Positions 33,465 through 41,989 of a DNA stretch of 64,000 nt are shown here, one piece after another. Location: assembly GCA_009837445.1 (NCBI GenBank), contig VXTM01000029.1:1-64000 (forward strand), read 5' to 3'. How positions within the stretch are numbered: the stretch's first letter is position 1; each line of letters begins with the position of its first letter. Position numbers and translations under genes: made by a program. The notes beneath the pieces were generated by a model that was not told the origin of the DNA, searched no databases, and saw only the letters and a list, made by a program, of their open reading frames with translations. The stretch comes from Acidimicrobiaceae bacterium. GTDB lineage: Bacteria > Actinomycetota > Acidimicrobiia > Acidimicrobiales > Aldehydirespiratoraceae.

Positions 33465-34922
33465 TCAGCCACCGCTCCAGAGGCCCTCGCGCTCGAGGCC
33501 GGCCATTACCTCCTCGATGCCGGCCCGAAGGGTGTCGACCAGCCAGTCGATCTGCTCGGTGGTGAGGACCAAGGGCGGCGACAGCACGTTGAATCGCCCG
33601 ATGGGACGCACGAGCAGGCCCCGGGCGTCGCAGGCGTCGGAGATGCGGCGGCCGATCTCAACCTCGGGGGGGAACATCTCCTTGGTGGCCTTGTCGGCCA
33701 CGTTCTCCAAGCACATCATGAAGCACTTTCCCCGTACGTCGCCGACGATGGGCAGGTCGGCGAGGCTGTGCAGGCGCTCCTCAAAGTAGGGGCCGGCAGT
33801 GCGCACATGCCCGCAGATGTCCTCGCGCTCGAAGATCTCGATGTTGGCCAGCGCGGCCGCGCACGACACCGGATGCCCGGAGTAGGTGTAGCCGTGGGCG
33901 AACTCGGCACCGGGTGCCTGCGGCACCGAGATCACTTCGTAGATGTCGTCGGAGAGCAGGCTGGCCGACAGGGGCGCGTATCCGGAGGTGAGCCCCTTGG
34001 CGGTACTGATGATGTCGGGCTGGATGCCGAAGACGTCCTGGCTGGCGAAGAAGTGGCCGAGCCGCCCGAAGGCGGTCACCACCTCGTCGGACACGTAGAG
34101 GATCCCGTACTCGCGGCAGGCCTCCCGCATCCTCGGCAGGTAGCCGGGTGGGGGCACCAGCACGCCGCCAGCCCCCATGATGGGCTCGGCGAAGAAGGCG
34201 GCCACGCTGTCCGGCCCCAGCGCTTCGACCTTGGCCCTGAACTCAGCGACTAGGTGGTCGGTGTACTCCTCCGGGGTCATGCCCTCGGATCGGCGGTAGA
34301 GGTCGGGGCCCTCGACCCGGGTGATGAGCGGCTCGCCGATGATGTCGAAGCCGATGTGGTCGTAGGCCACCCCGGTGAGCGACATGGCCAGGTAGCTGGA
34401 GCCGTGGTAGCCGTTGACCCTAGTGATGATGGTCTTCTTGTTCGTCTGGCCGAGACGGTTGAAGTAGAAGTGGATGATCCTCACGGCGGTGTCGTTGGCG
34501 TCGGATCCGGACAGGCCGAAGAATGCGTGGTTGAGGTTGCCGGGTGCCAGCGAGGTCAGCTTGTGGGCCAGCGTGGCCCCCGGCACCGACGTGGTGTTGG
34601 TGAACGGCGAGTAGTAGGCCAGCCTGCGGGCCTGCTCGGCCATGGCGTCGGCGATCTCGGCCCGGCCGTAGCCGGCGTTGACGCACCACAGGCCGCCCTG
34701 GGCGTCGAGGTAACGCTTCCCGTCGGAGTCGTAGACGTAGGCGCCCTCGGACTCGGCCATCACCAGGGCGCCCTCGGAGTCCCACACGGCGAAGTCGGTG
34801 AAGGGATGGATGTAGTGGTCGACGTCCTTGCGCCACAGGTCGGCGGTGTCGTAGGCGTCGAAGCGGCTCGGTGCGGACTGCACCACCGCGGGCACGCTGT
34901 CTCCGAACACGGTGTCGGTCAT
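33465..34922 (-). CDS. Class III PLP-dependent aminotransferase (omega-amino acid or taurine-pyruvate type)
   Basis: 485 residues. Fold-type I pattern: AYVYDSDGKRYLDAQGGLWC, VNAGYGRAEIADAM, FFGLSGSDANDTAVRII, RVNGYHGSSYLAMSLTG, YVSDEVVTAFGRLG, the PLP lysine in ISTAKGLTSGYAPLSA and GYTYSGHPVSCAAALAN. The length and LWxxDVDHYxHPFTDF opening resemble putrescine-, beta-alanine- or taurine-pyruvate aminotransferases. It would move an amino group from an omega-amino compound to pyruvate. The 216-base gap upstream of the helicase gene holds nothing I can recognise. Confidence 0.85.
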   Translation of the reverse strand: MTDTVFGDSVPAVVQSAPSRFDAYDTADLWRKDVDHYIHPFTDFAVWDSEGALVMAESEGAYVYDSDGKRYLDAQGGLWCVNAGYGRAEIADAMAEQARRLAYYSPFTNTTSVPGATLAHKLTSLAPGNLNHAFFGLSGSDANDTAVRIIHFYFNRLGQTNKKTIITRVNGYHGSSYLAMSLTGVAYDHIGFDIIGEPLITRVEGPDLYRRSEGMTPEEYTDHLVAEFRAKVEALGPDSVAAFFAEPIMGAGGVLVPPPGYLPRMREACREYGILYVSDEVVTAFGRLGHFFASQDVFGIQPDIISTAKGLTSGYAPLSASLLSDDIYEVISVPQAPGAEFAHGYTYSGHPVSCAAALANIEIFEREDICGHVRTAGPYFEERLHSLADLPIVGDVRGKCFMMCLENVADKATKEMFPPEVEIGRRISDACDARGLLVRPIGRFNVLSPPLVLTTEQIDWLVDTLRAGIEEVMAGLEREGLWSGG

Positions 34923-35000
34923 GGGTCTCCTCCGGGGCCGCTCACTCCCCGCCGGACGCTAGCGCGGCGCCGCTCCCCCCGAAATTCGGGTGTGGGGTGC

Positions 35001-35933
35001 TTAGAGGGCGGCGACGACCTCGGTCATGAATCGTTCGGCGATCTCAGGGGCCTGCTGGGGCGACATGTTGAAGCCGGGGATGATCAGCTCGTCGGTGCCG
35101 GCTGAGACATAGGCAGCCACCTGCTCGACCAACTGCGCCGGCGTGCCCACCAGCACCGGCCTTCCGATGCTGCGGCTCTGGAGCCGGGCGGCCTGGGCCT
35201 CCGAGTCGCATAGTTGCAGGATGACCGCGGTCGAACGGGCGATGGTGGCCGGGTCGCGGCCTGCGGCGTCGCAGAGCCGGTCGATGAGCGCATTGAAGTA
35301 GCCCATGTCAGCGACGGTGCACCAACCGTTCCATTCGTGACCCCAGCGAACCATGGTGGGGATGGTGCGGCGCTCGCCCCGGCCGCCGATCATGATGGGC
35401 AGCGGATCCTGCACCGGCTTGGGCACCAGAGGAGCTCCCTCGAGCCGGTAGTGGGTGCCTTGGAAGTCGGTGCGCTCATTGGCGAACAGGCCGGTGATGA
35501 CAGCGCAGGCCTCATCCAGCATGTCGGCCCGGTCCCGGACCGTGCCGAAGGCGATGCCGTATCGCCGGTGCTCGTTCTCCTGCCATCCGGCGCCCAGGCC
35601 GAGCACCAGCCTTCCGCCGCTGATCTGGTCGACGGTGGCCGCCTGCTTTGCCAGCACAGCCGGATGTCGGTAGGTGTTCCCGGTGACCATGGCCCCGAGG
35701 CGCACCCGGGGCACCGCCGCGGCCAGCCCGGCCAGCATGGTCCAGCATTCCTGGGTGGGCAGGAGTTCCGGTTCAACTCCGGGGGGCTCGGTGCCGTCGC
35801 CGTAGCCCCCTTCGGGAGGCATGAAGTGGTCGGGCAGCCACAGGCCGTCCCAGCCGCTGGCCTCAGCGGCCCGGCCAACGGCCAGGGTCTCTTCCCAGGT
35901 GTGGGCCGTCGAAGGCCAGAACCCGAATCGCAT
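35001..35933 (-). CDS. LLM class F420-dependent oxidoreductase
   Basis: 310 residues. MRFGFWPSTAHTWEETLAVG, AEASGWDGLWLPDHFMPP, VRLGAMVTGNTYRHPAVLAK, SGGRLVLGLGAGWQENEHRR and the C-terminal VGTPAQLVEQVAAYVSAGTD match F420-dependent luciferase-like oxidoreductases of actinobacteria. The substrate is unknown. It is followed on the same strand, after 67 bases, by the class III aminotransferase, and preceded by a small VOC gene 18 bases away, so these could form one transcript. Confidence 0.85.
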   Translation of the reverse strand: MRFGFWPSTAHTWEETLAVGRAAEASGWDGLWLPDHFMPPEGGYGDGTEPPGVEPELLPTQECWTMLAGLAAAVPRVRLGAMVTGNTYRHPAVLAKQAATVDQISGGRLVLGLGAGWQENEHRRYGIAFGTVRDRADMLDEACAVITGLFANERTDFQGTHYRLEGAPLVPKPVQDPLPIMIGGRGERRTIPTMVRWGHEWNGWCTVADMGYFNALIDRLCDAAGRDPATIARSTAVILQLCDSEAQAARLQSRSIGRPVLVGTPAQLVEQVAAYVSAGTDELIIPGFNMSPQQAPEIAERFMTEVVAAL

Positions 35934-35951
35934 AGCTCGACTTCCTAGCCG

Positions 35952-36317
35952 CTACTGGGCGGTGACTATCTCGAAGAGGATGATCCTCAGGCCGTCGGGG
36001 GCGGCCACCTCGAGGCTCTTGTGGCCCCACGGCTGCATCTCAGGCGGGCGCACGATCTCGGCACCCGCGGCGACCAGCCGGGCGTGCTCGGCGTCGGCGT
36101 CGGTGATCTCCCACGACACCGTCACACCCGTCACTCCGGGACTGTCCCATCCGCTGCCGTCCTCGATGACCTCGATGCGGCCGGCGTTCGCCAGAAAGAT
36201 CGTCCCTCTGAAGATCTCGCCGAAGGACCGCTCAACCTCCAGGCCCATCACATCGGTGAAGAACCCCACGGTGGCGTCGTAGTCGTTAGCGACGAATATG
36301 ACTCTGAACTCTGCCAT
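35952..36317 (-). CDS. Small VOC family protein
   Basis: 121 residues, one VOC domain: FRVIFVANDYDATVGFFTDV, then GVTVSWEITDADAEHARLVA and PWGHKSLEVAAPDGLRIILF. It may be a glyoxalase-like enzyme or resistance protein; no reaction can be assigned. First gene of a possible minus-strand run with the LLM oxidoreductase and aminotransferase. Its start is divergent from the exporter gene at 36376. Confidence 0.8.
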   Translation of the reverse strand: MAEFRVIFVANDYDATVGFFTDVMGLEVERSFGEIFRGTIFLANAGRIEVIEDGSGWDSPGVTGVTVSWEITDADAEHARLVAAGAEIVRPPEMQPWGHKSLEVAAPDGLRIILFEIVTAQ

Positions 36318-36375
36318 GGTCCGACCCTACCGGTCATCCATTCGCTCCTATCAGCTCGGCCTCTAGGTTGGTGCC

Positions 36376-37653
36376 ATGGCGAAGGGGGCCATGAGCGGCC
36401 TGCTGCGCGCCGAGGACTGGGTCTCGGTGTGGATGGGCGCCGCCATCATCGCTCTGGTCGTGGTAGGCGTTCGACCGGAGAAGGCCGGCCTGTCCTGCAG
36501 CGACGGCATCGGCGGGCTGTTCTCCGGCAGCAGCCTGGCAACGACGCTGGCAGTCGGCGCCGCGCTGCTGGTGCTGTGCCTCACCGGAGTCCGGCTCATG
36601 GACGGCTCGGTCCGCGGCTTCGCTCCGGGCTTCGCCGGGCTGTTCGTGCTGGCCTGGGCGGCACGGGCCGTGTCCTGCGACCCCGCCCTGAGCGACCGCG
36701 GCGTCAACTACGCCATCACCTCGCTGGCGCTGGGGCTGTTCATCTCCAACGTGATCGGGGTGCCGGGCTGGCTCCGCGCCGCCATGCGCACCGAGTACTA
36801 CATCAAGGCCGGCCTGGTGATCCTGGGCTCGAGCGTGCTGTTCAGCCGGGTGCTTGAGGCCGGCATGTACGGCATGGTGCAGGCCGCCGCGGTCATCGCA
36901 GTGATCTGGTACCTGTGCTTCTGGATCGCCCGCAAGCTCAGGGTGGACGAGGAGTTCTCAGCCATGATGGCCACCGCGGTGTCGATCTGCGGGGTGTCGG
37001 CCGCCATCGCGGCCTGCGGGGCCATCGCCGGGGACCGCAAGAAGCTCTCGTACGTGACCTCGCTGGTGCTGGTGGTCGCCGCTCCGATGATGATCCTGAT
37101 GCCCCTGGCGGTGGACTGGCTCGGGCTCTCGGACATCGTCGGCGGAGCCTGGATCGGCGGCACTATCGACACCACCGGAGCGGTGGTGGTGGCCGGCGAG
37201 AGCATCGGCGACTCGGCCACCAACGCGGCCACCATCGTCAAGCTCTCCCAGAACGCCCTGCTGGGCGTGGCCGCCTTCGGCCTGTCGGTCTGGTGGACGG
37301 TGCGGGGCGGCGCCTCGGGGGCGGAGACGCCCGAGGTGTCGGCGGCCGTGATCTGGGAGCGGTTCCCGAAGTTCGTGCTCGGCTTCCTGGCGACCTCGTT
37401 GCTGTTCTCCTTCGGGCTCAGCGACGCGCTGGTGGACGCCACCTCGGGAGTGCTGAAGGGCATGAGGACGTGGCTGTTCGCGCTGGCGTTCGTGTGCATC
37501 GGCCTGGAGACCCGGCTGCGTGACCTGCTGTCGATGCAGGGCGGCCGGCCCGCGGTGGCGTTCGTGGTCGCCCAGGCCGCCAACGTAGCGTGGACGCTGC
37601 TGCTGGCCTGGCTGCTGTTCGGCGGCTCGATCTTCGCGGTACCCGACCTGTAG
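36376..37653 (+). CDS. Putative sulfate/sulfite exporter family (YeiH/PSE-like) membrane protein
   Basis: 425 residues, about ten hydrophobic helices. The family pattern is clear: YYIKAGLVILGSSVLFSRVL, ARKLRVDEEFSAMMATAVSI, CGVSAAIAACGAIAGDRKK and GAWIGGTIDTTGAVVVAGES. The family (YeiH; the PSE family that includes SuyZ from sulfolactate-degrading Paracoccus) is thought to export sulfate or sulfite, though few members are tested. A role in removing sulfite made from an organosulfonate would suit the 23-31 kb cluster, but the genes are 5 kb apart. Confidence 0.83.
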   Translation: MAKGAMSGLLRAEDWVSVWMGAAIIALVVVGVRPEKAGLSCSDGIGGLFSGSSLATTLAVGAALLVLCLTGVRLMDGSVRGFAPGFAGLFVLAWAARAVSCDPALSDRGVNYAITSLALGLFISNVIGVPGWLRAAMRTEYYIKAGLVILGSSVLFSRVLEAGMYGMVQAAAVIAVIWYLCFWIARKLRVDEEFSAMMATAVSICGVSAAIAACGAIAGDRKKLSYVTSLVLVVAAPMMILMPLAVDWLGLSDIVGGAWIGGTIDTTGAVVVAGESIGDSATNAATIVKLSQNALLGVAAFGLSVWWTVRGGASGAETPEVSAAVIWERFPKFVLGFLATSLLFSFGLSDALVDATSGVLKGMRTWLFALAFVCIGLETRLRDLLSMQGGRPAVAFVVAQAANVAWTLLLAWLLFGGSIFAVPDL

Positions 37654-37657
37654 CGGG

Positions 37658-39052
37658 CTAGAGCATCGGGTACTTGGCCTTGTCGGGGAGGCCGGAACGG
37701 GCGGTGATGGCCTCGCCAGCGGCCTGGCAGCGGGCGTAGAAGGTGTCCTCGTCGATGGTGATCATGCGGCCGGCGTCCACCACCTTGGCCCCGTCCACGA
37801 ACACGGTGTGCACCCCCCGGCCGTCGGCCGACCACACCAGCTGGTTCATCACGTTGAGCAGGGGGCGCCACTCGGGCCGGTCGGTGTCGTGCAGCACCAC
37901 GTCGGCCTTCTTGCCTGCTTCCAGCGAGCCGATCTCGTCGGACATGAGCATGGTGCGGGCCCCGCCGAGGGTGGCCATCTCGTATGCCTTCTCGGCCGGG
38001 AACATCTGGGGGTCCATGCGGGCGTCCTTGAACAGGCCGGCCACCAGGTACGTGGCCCGGTGCATGTCGGCGTAGTTGGATGCGTTGTTGCCGTCGATGC
38101 CAATGCTCACGTTGATGCCCCGCATCACCATCTCGGGGATCTTGCCGATCTGGGTGACGCCGTAGCTGACCTTGAGCGCTGTGGTGGGACAGTGCTCGAC
38201 CGAGCACCCGGCTTCGGCAATCACGTCGATCTCGTTGTCGTCGACCTGCACGCAGTGGGTCACCGAGGTGTCGGCGCCGAGCACGCCCAGCTCGCCCAGG
38301 TGGATCATGGGTCGCTGCCCGAACTCGGCGATGAAGGTGTCGGGGTCGAGCTTGGCCGGGCTCATGTGGAAGTTGAGGCCCACGCCGTGGTGGTCGGCGG
38401 CCTCCCGGGCGGCCCGCCACAGCGGATCCGAGCAGGTGGTGTGGCCCACCACCATCGACCACGCCTCCAGCCGCCCGCCGGCGGTGCCGCGGTGGCGCTC
38501 GATGGTGTCGTTGATGTTGGCGATGGCCGTGTCGGTGCTCTGGCGGTAGACGTCGGGCTCTGGCGGCAGGTCCCACACCCATTTGCCGATGCGGCCCCGG
38601 ATGCCCGCCTCCACGAGGCCGTCCATCACCTCGTCGGTGAACCGGATGGTGCCCGCCTCCAGGAAGGCGGTGGTGCCCGACTTGAGCATCTCGACCGCGG
38701 CCAGCTGGGCCGACAGGCGCTCCTCCTCGGCGGTGTACACCGAGTAGAGGGGGCACAGCCACATGAACACGTTCTCCTCGAAGGGCGTGTCGTCGGGCAC
38801 GTAGCCCCGGGTGAGGGGCTCACCGGTGATGTGGATGTGGGTGTTGATCAGGCCGGGGGTGACCACGAACCGGTCACCGCCCACGGTCTCGGCCGCCTCG
38901 TAGGCCGCCTCCAGGTCCGACGCCTTGCCCACGGCCACGATCTCGTTGCCCCTGATGGCCACCGCGCCGTGGCGGATAATGTCGCGGGTCGGGTTCATGG
39001 TCACCACGTACCAGCCCTTGATCAGGGTGTCGATGCGCTCCCGCTCGCTCAT
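37658..39052 (-). CDS. Amidohydrolase family protein (TRZ/ATZ, cytosine deaminase-like)
   Basis: 464 residues. The metal-binding HxH is in TPGLINTHIHITGEPLTRGY. Further ligands are likely in LNFHMSPAKL and VEHCPTTALK, with the aspartate in SIGIDGNNASNYADM; the C-terminal composite domain has IGSLEAGKKADVVL. These deaminate or dehalogenate ring or amidine substrates. It is a paralogue of the gene at 48192-49607, with similar opening, HxH and closing motifs. It is convergent with the exporter gene (4 bases between the stops), and follows the O-methyltransferase-like gene on the same strand by 33 bases. Confidence 0.87.
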   Translation of the reverse strand: MSERERIDTLIKGWYVVTMNPTRDIIRHGAVAIRGNEIVAVGKASDLEAAYEAAETVGGDRFVVTPGLINTHIHITGEPLTRGYVPDDTPFEENVFMWLCPLYSVYTAEEERLSAQLAAVEMLKSGTTAFLEAGTIRFTDEVMDGLVEAGIRGRIGKWVWDLPPEPDVYRQSTDTAIANINDTIERHRGTAGGRLEAWSMVVGHTTCSDPLWRAAREAADHHGVGLNFHMSPAKLDPDTFIAEFGQRPMIHLGELGVLGADTSVTHCVQVDDNEIDVIAEAGCSVEHCPTTALKVSYGVTQIGKIPEMVMRGINVSIGIDGNNASNYADMHRATYLVAGLFKDARMDPQMFPAEKAYEMATLGGARTMLMSDEIGSLEAGKKADVVLHDTDRPEWRPLLNVMNQLVWSADGRGVHTVFVDGAKVVDAGRMITIDEDTFYARCQAAGEAITARSGLPDKAKYPML

Positions 39053-39085
39053 TTGCTGTCTCCTGCCGGCAGTGGTGGTTGGGGT

Positions 39086-40123
39086 TCAGTCTCTGGGCTT
39101 GGAGGCCACGTAGGCGAATTGGAAGCCGATGGGCTCGATCAGCCGCAGCGCCTCGAAGCCAGCGCCCCTTAGCCAGCCGGTGGCTGTCTCGGTGGTGACG
39201 CCGAAGCCGTTGACGGTGCTGGCCATCATGGTCATGCCCATCAGCACCGCGTGGGGGTTGGTCTTGTGGTTGGGTCCGACGAAGTAGTCGGCCAGCACCA
39301 CCCGCCCCTCGGGGCGCAGGGCTGCGAAGGCCCGCTCCACCAGATGGCGGGCGCCGTCCGGGCCCTCGGTGCGGCAGACGTGGCCCAGCACGACGATGTC
39401 GTAGGCGCCGTCCTCCAACGGGACCGCGTGGAAGTCGCCGGGACGGAACTCGCAGCGGTCGGCCACGCCGTGCTCGGCCGTCTTGCGCCGGGCCACGTCG
39501 ATCACCCCGTCGAGGTCGTTGACGGTGGCACGGCCATCGGCGCAGGCCTGGAGCATGGCGATCGACCAGGGCGCGCCGCCCGCGCCGAGGTCGAGGATCC
39601 TGGGTGCAGCCAGGGCGCTGTAGCGCATCTTGAAGTCGGCGCGGCTGGCGCAGCGCCACATTGTGGTGAACGTCCCCTCAACCAGGGGCACGTAGAAGGC
39701 GGCCGGGTCGTCGTCGATGGGGGTGGCCGGCCGGCCCGAGCGGACGGTGTCGGCCAGCCGGGTCCAGTTCACGTGCGGTCCGGGCGCCACGGGTATGAGT
39801 CCGGCCATCGAGGCCGCGCCGTCGACGAGCAGGTAACGGCGAGCGGCGTCGTTGAGCTTGAAGCCGTCGACCACCCGGTCGAGCAGGCCGAGGGCCACCA
39901 CCGAGTCCAGCAGCGATTCCAGGTGCAGTTCCGGAAGGCCGAGCCGCCCGGCCAGTTCCCCCGCCGTCGTGCCGGCGTCCGGAGCCTCGTCCAAGGCCTC
40001 GAACACGCCGAGTTCCAGGGCGGCCAGCAGCACGTGGTACCGGCCCAGACCCTCGATCACCGCCCACACCGGCGCGGCCGCGGGAGGCTTGTAGTCCGTG
40101 AACGGCCGGCCCGTATGGGCCAT
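39086..40123 (-). CDS. O-methyltransferase family 2-like SAM methyltransferase
   Basis: 345 residues from ATG 40123. A dimerisation-type N-terminus (LAALELGVFEALDEAPDAGT, AGRLGLPELHLESLLDSVVA) precedes a SAM-binding domain (PRILDLGAGGAPWSIAMLQA, FHAVPLEDGAYDIVVLGHVC, ALRPEGRVVLADYFV). This layout matches O-methyltransferases of secondary metabolism. The substrate is unknown. It lies directly upstream of the amidohydrolase and was possibly co-transcribed with it. The in-frame upstream extension to 40210 is unsupported. Confidence 0.83.
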   Translation of the reverse strand: MAHTGRPFTDYKPPAAAPVWAVIEGLGRYHVLLAALELGVFEALDEAPDAGTTAGELAGRLGLPELHLESLLDSVVALGLLDRVVDGFKLNDAARRYLLVDGAASMAGLIPVAPGPHVNWTRLADTVRSGRPATPIDDDPAAFYVPLVEGTFTTMWRCASRADFKMRYSALAAPRILDLGAGGAPWSIAMLQACADGRATVNDLDGVIDVARRKTAEHGVADRCEFRPGDFHAVPLEDGAYDIVVLGHVCRTEGPDGARHLVERAFAALRPEGRVVLADYFVGPNHKTNPHAVLMGMTMMASTVNGFGVTTETATGWLRGAGFEALRLIEPIGFQFAYVASKPRD

Positions 40124-40224
40124 CGTGTGGGTCTTCTTCAACTCCGGATAAGGAGCATCCCTAGGACCTTCAAACATCGGCGCCAATGATTGTTGATCGC
40201 CGACCAGCATCCACCAGCGGAACG

Positions 40225-41265
40225 CTATTGGCGGGTGCCTCCTGAGTCGGTGAGGAGGCGGGCGGCTAGACGGGCGGTGCCGTTGAGGACCCGGTTGCGG
40301 CCGTCATTGCAGGCGACCAGCACGGCGTGGCGGCGGTCGCTGTCGATGAGGGCGGCGGTCGACCACATCGTGTTGGAGCCCTGCATCACGTACGCGGCCC
40401 CCGGCAGAGTGCGAGTCCTTAGCCAGCCCATGGCCATTCCGTACTCGCCGCCATGGGGTGTCTGCAAGAGGTGATCGACGGTGCTGTCACGCAGCAGGTT
40501 CGAGCCTCCGACCATGAAGACCCGCACGAACTTGGCCCAGTCAGCCATGGTGATATGCATCGTTCCGGCGGCCGAGAACACCGCAGGGTTGTCGCTGAAG
40601 GGATCGGAGGGGTCTGCGGGCGGCCCGGCCAGGAGGCCGAAGTCGCCGAACCGGAACCTCGCCGGATGGCCCCAGATCTCACCGGGCGGGCCGAAGCCGG
40701 CCGACTCGATACCGAGCGGTGCCAGCACATGGGTGTCCAGGGCCTGCTCGAATGTCGCTCCAGCCAGGCGGTCGATGGCCGCACCGACGACGATGAGTCC
40801 CAGGTTCGAGTAGCTGACCTCACCGGGTCGATCCGGCGGATCGCCCAGTGCCTGCCTGGCGGCGTCGGTGCGCTGGTCGGCTAGGGGCCGGGAGTCGTCC
40901 CAAGCCTGCTTCATCTGGTCCGGGCTCAGGTTCGCCTTGAACCCGGCCCGGCACCAGAACACCGAGTCGACGGTCTGCCCTGTCCAGTCGGGATGCATGT
41001 CGCCGTCGAGGTCGGCCAGGGCCTGCCCCAACGGCATGTCCCACTCAGCGTGACCGAGCTCCACCAGGCGGCCCCACAGCGCCGCGGTGGAGGTCTTGGT
41101 GCACGAACCGATGTGCCATCGATCCGACACCAGCGCGGGATCTCGGCTGCCCCGCCGCCGGACACCGACCACATGTTCCTCGACAGGGCCTTCAGCAGGG
41201 ACCAGCGCCGCAGTCACCGCAGAAACACGGCGTCGCTGCACGAACCGTCGGAGGAGTTCGTCCAT
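40225..41265 (-). CDS. Serine hydrolase of the beta-lactamase (class C)/penicillin-binding fold
   Basis: 346 residues. The nucleophile motif SxxK is in HIGSCTKTSTAALWG (about 52-56), the second motif YxN is in VSYSNLGLIVVGAAID, and the third motif appears as MQGSNTMW in place of HxG. These enzymes are esterases, D-amino-peptidases or beta-lactamase relatives. No signal peptide is visible, so it is probably cytoplasmic. It is followed by nothing on the same strand for 100 bases. The third-motif change makes a typical beta-lactamase less likely. Confidence 0.82.
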   Translation of the reverse strand: MDELLRRFVQRRRVSAVTAALVPAEGPVEEHVVGVRRRGSRDPALVSDRWHIGSCTKTSTAALWGRLVELGHAEWDMPLGQALADLDGDMHPDWTGQTVDSVFWCRAGFKANLSPDQMKQAWDDSRPLADQRTDAARQALGDPPDRPGEVSYSNLGLIVVGAAIDRLAGATFEQALDTHVLAPLGIESAGFGPPGEIWGHPARFRFGDFGLLAGPPADPSDPFSDNPAVFSAAGTMHITMADWAKFVRVFMVGGSNLLRDSTVDHLLQTPHGGEYGMAMGWLRTRTLPGAAYVMQGSNTMWSTAALIDSDRRHAVLVACNDGRNRVLNGTARLAARLLTDSGGTRQ

Positions 41266-41286
41266 GCGGGCAGTGACCAGCGTCGC

Positions 41287-41661
41287 CTACCAGGGGCGCA
41301 GTATCTCGACGCGGTCGCTGGCGACCTCGTCGGAAGCGGTGAACAGGGGAAGCTCCAACTGCTCAGCCAGGATCAGGGCCGACCACGAGTCGAGCGCGTC
41401 GACCGCATCCAGGCCAGCCCGGGCGAGTGTCTCCGCCACGAAGATTCGGACCGGGAACCACTCGTCCACAAGCGACAACGTGAGCCCCATCTCCACCTGG
41501 ATGGTCTCCGGCCTGCCCTCATAGCGAGACGCCAAGAACCGCCCGACCGTGATCGACGACCAGTCAAGAGCCAGAAGCTCGGTGTAGGGCAGGGCATTGC
41601 CTTCGAGGGCTCCAGCCGCTGCCAGGACTCCGCCCGCGTCGCAGACGACACTACGAGGCAT
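41287..41661 (-). CDS. PIN-domain toxin of a FitAB/VapBC-like pair
   Basis: 124 residues. Acidic residues in the right order for a PIN nuclease: SVVCDAGGVLAAAGALEG (first Asp), LDAVDALDSWSALILAEQLE (central Asp) and LPLFTASDEVASDR (last Asp). PIN toxins cut tRNA or mRNA. The first Asp is followed by AGG rather than the more usual S/T, a modest departure. Its start overlaps the antitoxin stop by 11 bases, as is usual in such pairs. Confidence 0.75.
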   Translation of the reverse strand: MPRSVVCDAGGVLAAAGALEGNALPYTELLALDWSSITVGRFLASRYEGRPETIQVEMGLTLSLVDEWFPVRIFVAETLARAGLDAVDALDSWSALILAEQLELPLFTASDEVASDRVEILRPW

Positions 41662-41863
41662 CCATGTCCCGCAGTCGCTGCCGTATGGCCAGAAACTCAG
41701 CTCTGCTCATGGGTTCACGGCCACTGACCAACTCGGCAGGCGAGCGCCGCGACGCGATGCGCGTCAGCTCGTTGCGAAGATACTGCTGGACCGACAGGCC
41801 CGCCGCGGCCGCCTGTTCCTTGAGCCGCCGCGCTACATCGTCATCGAGATCCTTAATATTCAT
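41651..41863 (-). CDS. Ribbon-helix-helix antitoxin (FitA-like)
   Basis: 70 residues from ATG 41863. The N-terminal RHH pattern MNIKDLDDDVARRLKEQAAA is followed by GLSVQQYLRNELTRIASR, then a C-terminal toxin-binding tail (EPMSRAEFLAIRQRLRDMDA). It should bind the palindrome at 41878-41896 just upstream and repress the pair. A much longer open frame upstream is antisense to the M20 amidase and not real. Confidence 0.85.
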   Translation of the reverse strand: MNIKDLDDDVARRLKEQAAAAGLSVQQYLRNELTRIASRRSPAELVSGREPMSRAEFLAIRQRLRDMDAS

Positions 41864-41877
41864 GTCCACCTCCGTCG

Positions 41878-41896
41878 TTCTACCAAATCGGTAGAA
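41878..41896 (-). promoter_or_regulatory. Operator palindrome of the PIN/RHH pair
   Basis: TTCTACC-AAATC-GGTAGAA, a perfect 7-base inverted repeat 14 bases upstream of the antitoxin ATG. Position and symmetry suit the operator bound by the ribbon-helix-helix antitoxin and its toxin complex. A near-identical sequence occurs at 2168-2185. Confidence 0.7.
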
Positions 41897-41989
41897 GTCC
41901 GTCAACACTGCCCGAGCGCACCTCCGTGGCCAGGCCGGCAGTTCTCGAGTGATGCGGCTCCTCATGGACGACATGAGAGAATTCGAGCC

